From Mucilaginibacter pankratovii (GTDB lineage: Bacteria > Bacteroidota > Bacteroidia > Sphingobacteriales > Sphingobacteriaceae): DNA of 64,000 nt. Positions 62,743-64,000 of this stretch are shown here, in pieces. Numbering within the stretch: position 1 is the stretch's first letter; the number at the start of each line of letters is the position of its first letter. The notes below the pieces were generated by a model. It did not search any database. It was not told where the DNA came from and was given only the letters and a program-made list of their open reading frames with translations. The stretch lies in NCBI RefSeq assembly GCF_014773265.1, contig NZ_JACWMY010000004.1:124001-188000 (forward strand), read 5' to 3'. The position numbers were made by a program, and so were the translations under genes.

Positions 62743-62768
62743 GCCCCGAATTGTAGGGGCCTTTTTAT
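62743..62768 (+). terminator. Terminator after the GNAT gene
   Basis: Stem GCCCC/GGGGC with an 8-base loop and then CTTTTTATTTT. Confidence 0.75.
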
Positions 62769-62806
62769 TTTATTATGTACTTTTAAAGCGATAATAGAAT
62801 AGCCCC

Positions 62807-64000
62807 ATGAAAAAAACGCTTCTCATCGCTTTCAGCTTTTTCCTTTTAGCCTTCCCCTCCTTCGCACAAGGCGATGCCGCTTATATAAAAGATAATTACA
62901 CTAAGTTTGAGTACGAAGTGCCCATGCGCGATGGTAAAAAACTGTTCACATCGGTGTACGTACCCAAAGATCAAACAAAAAAGTATCCCATCATGATGGA
63001 CCGCACCCCTTATAGCGTCGCGCCTTATGGGGTAGATAAATACAAGGGCAGCCTTGGCCCCTCGCCGCAGTTTTTAAAAGACGGTTACATATTTGTTTAC
63101 CAGGATGTGCGCGGCCGCTGGATGAGCGAGGGTATTTATGAAGAAATGACGCCCGAAAAGGAAGTACATAAAACCAATAACGATGTAGATGAGGGTACCG
63201 ACACCTACGATACCATAGACTGGCTGCTGAAAAACCTGCCGAACAATAATGGCAAAGTAGGGGTGTGGGGCATATCCTATCCCGGGTTTTATACCACAAC
63301 GGCTTTGCTGAGCCGTCACCCTGCATTGGTCGCGGCCTCGCCGCAGGCACCAATTGCCGATCTTTGGCGCGATGATGCTTTCCATAATGGAGCATTCTTT
63401 TTAGTGGCCAACTTTGGTTTCTACCCGGGCTTTACCAACAGGCAGGATGATAAACCCACCCAGCGCCGCGGCGGTCGTTTTAACCCGGGCACTAACGATG
63501 GGTACAAGTTCTTTTTGGAAATGGGATCGATGAAAAACAGCAACGATAAGTATTTTAAAGATACCATACGCCTGTGGAACGAAATGATGGATCACCCTAA
63601 TTACGACCAGCATTGGAAAGACCGTAACGTGTTGCCCCACCTGCACGATATTAAAACCGCGGTATTGGTAACAGGTGGCTGGTACGATGCCGAAGACCTG
63701 TATGGCGCTATCAATACCTATAAAACCTTAGCCCAAAAGAACCCCGCCACGCCGGTTTACTTTGCCATGGGCCCCTGGGTGCACGGCGGCTGGGCACGCG
63801 GTAATGGCGACCACTTGGGCGATGTAAGCTTCGGCGGGCCAACCGGGCCGTATTACCGCGATAAAATTGAGTTTGCTTTCTTTAGTCATTATTTAAAAGG
63901 CACCCCGCTGGATCTGCCGAAGGTTTCTACTTTCCAAACCGGCGTAAACCAATGGAAAAGCTACAACACCTGGCCCCCAAAAGAGGCTGAAGAAAAAAAC
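62807..64000 (+). CDS. CocE/NonD-family hydrolase, 3' end cut by window
   Basis: A secreted alpha/beta hydrolase of the X-Pro dipeptidyl-peptidase / alpha-amino-acid ester hydrolase group; about 398 residues are present and the C-terminus is missing. The signal peptide ends near PSFAQG (residue 22). The nucleophile is in VGVWGISYPGFYTTTALL, preceded by the usual YIFVYQDVRGRWMSEGIYEE. It would act in the periplasm on peptides or esters. The ATG at 62807 lies after the terminator. The frame stays open to the window end. Confidence 0.93.
   Translation, partial: MKKTLLIAFSFFLLAFPSFAQGDAAYIKDNYTKFEYEVPMRDGKKLFTSVYVPKDQTKKYPIMMDRTPYSVAPYGVDKYKGSLGPSPQFLKDGYIFVYQDVRGRWMSEGIYEEMTPEKEVHKTNNDVDEGTDTYDTIDWLLKNLPNNNGKVGVWGISYPGFYTTTALLSRHPALVAASPQAPIADLWRDDAFHNGAFFLVANFGFYPGFTNRQDDKPTQRRGGRFNPGTNDGYKFFLEMGSMKNSNDKYFKDTIRLWNEMMDHPNYDQHWKDRNVLPHLHDIKTAVLVTGGWYDAEDLYGAINTYKTLAQKNPATPVYFAMGPWVHGGWARGNGDHLGDVSFGGPTGPYYRDKIEFAFFSHYLKGTPLDLPKVSTFQTGVNQWKSYNTWPPKEAEEKN

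Noticed and set aside
62991..63646. Several minus-strand frames within the CocE-type hydrolase gene
   Set aside because: Antisense shadows of a clearly coding frame with a signal peptide and a nucleophile motif.

Overview
The window is a contiguous chromosomal segment of a Bacteroidota bacterium, most likely family Sphingobacteriaceae and Mucilaginibacter- or Pedobacter-like. This rests on repeated -7 promoter boxes of the TAnnTTTG type, an atpD-atpC pair detached from other ATP synthase genes, a FadL/OmpP1 plus SGNH-lipoprotein pair, an exosortase inside a polysaccharide locus, and the overall protein flavour. The genus is inferred and was not tested by any search.

Left part (1-15.7 kb): mostly core genes. 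In order these are the 5' part of ilvD, a secreted DUF6263-like protein, a decayed antitoxin-like pseudogene, atpC and atpD, a FadL-type channel with an SGNH lipoprotein, and a GntR/ABC operon that also carries a GIN-like protein and a quinone oxidoreductase and has a visible promoter and operator. Then come a peroxiredoxin, a membrane acyltransferase, tRNA-Arg(ACG), adk and obg. Three intergenic gaps (3.6, 7.95 and 14.6 kb) hold hairpins whose arms are built from roughly 7-base repeated words, with a different word at each site.

Centre (15.66-56.46 kb): one uninterrupted minus-strand run of 43 open reading frames with overlaps or very short gaps. It is read from a TAnnTTTG promoter near 56.45 kb and forms a very large exopolysaccharide/O-polysaccharide locus. 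Export and control genes come first: Wza-like, Wzc-like, a NusG/UpxY-like factor, AsnB, and a Wzt-type ATPase with a carbohydrate-binding tail. Next is a sugar-decoration module of two FdtA/QdtA cupins, GNAT, ACP, two KAS III enzymes, an SDR and a DegT aminotransferase. About 20 glycosyltransferases or likely transferases follow, with AlgI/AlgX-like O-acetylation genes, two FkbM methyltransferases, a Wzy-like polymerase, a SAM methyltransferase, an exosortase (XrtY type), a WcaF-like acetyltransferase and a lipoprotein. No Wzm permease, Wzx flippase or dTDP-sugar supply gene is visible in the window.

Right part (56.5-64 kb), plus strand: a GT2 and a WecA/MraY-like initiating phosphoglycosyltransferase serve the same pathway. 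They are followed by gap, a GNAT, pgk, a lipoprotein, a YcxB-like protein, another GNAT and the start of a CocE/NonD-type hydrolase cut by the window end.

The most promising unusual system is the KAS III x2 / SDR / ACP / GNAT / FdtA x2 / aminotransferase block. It predicts a dedicated short hydroxyacyl chain, possibly 3,5-dihydroxyhexanoyl, attached as an amide to a 3-amino-3,6-dideoxyhexose.
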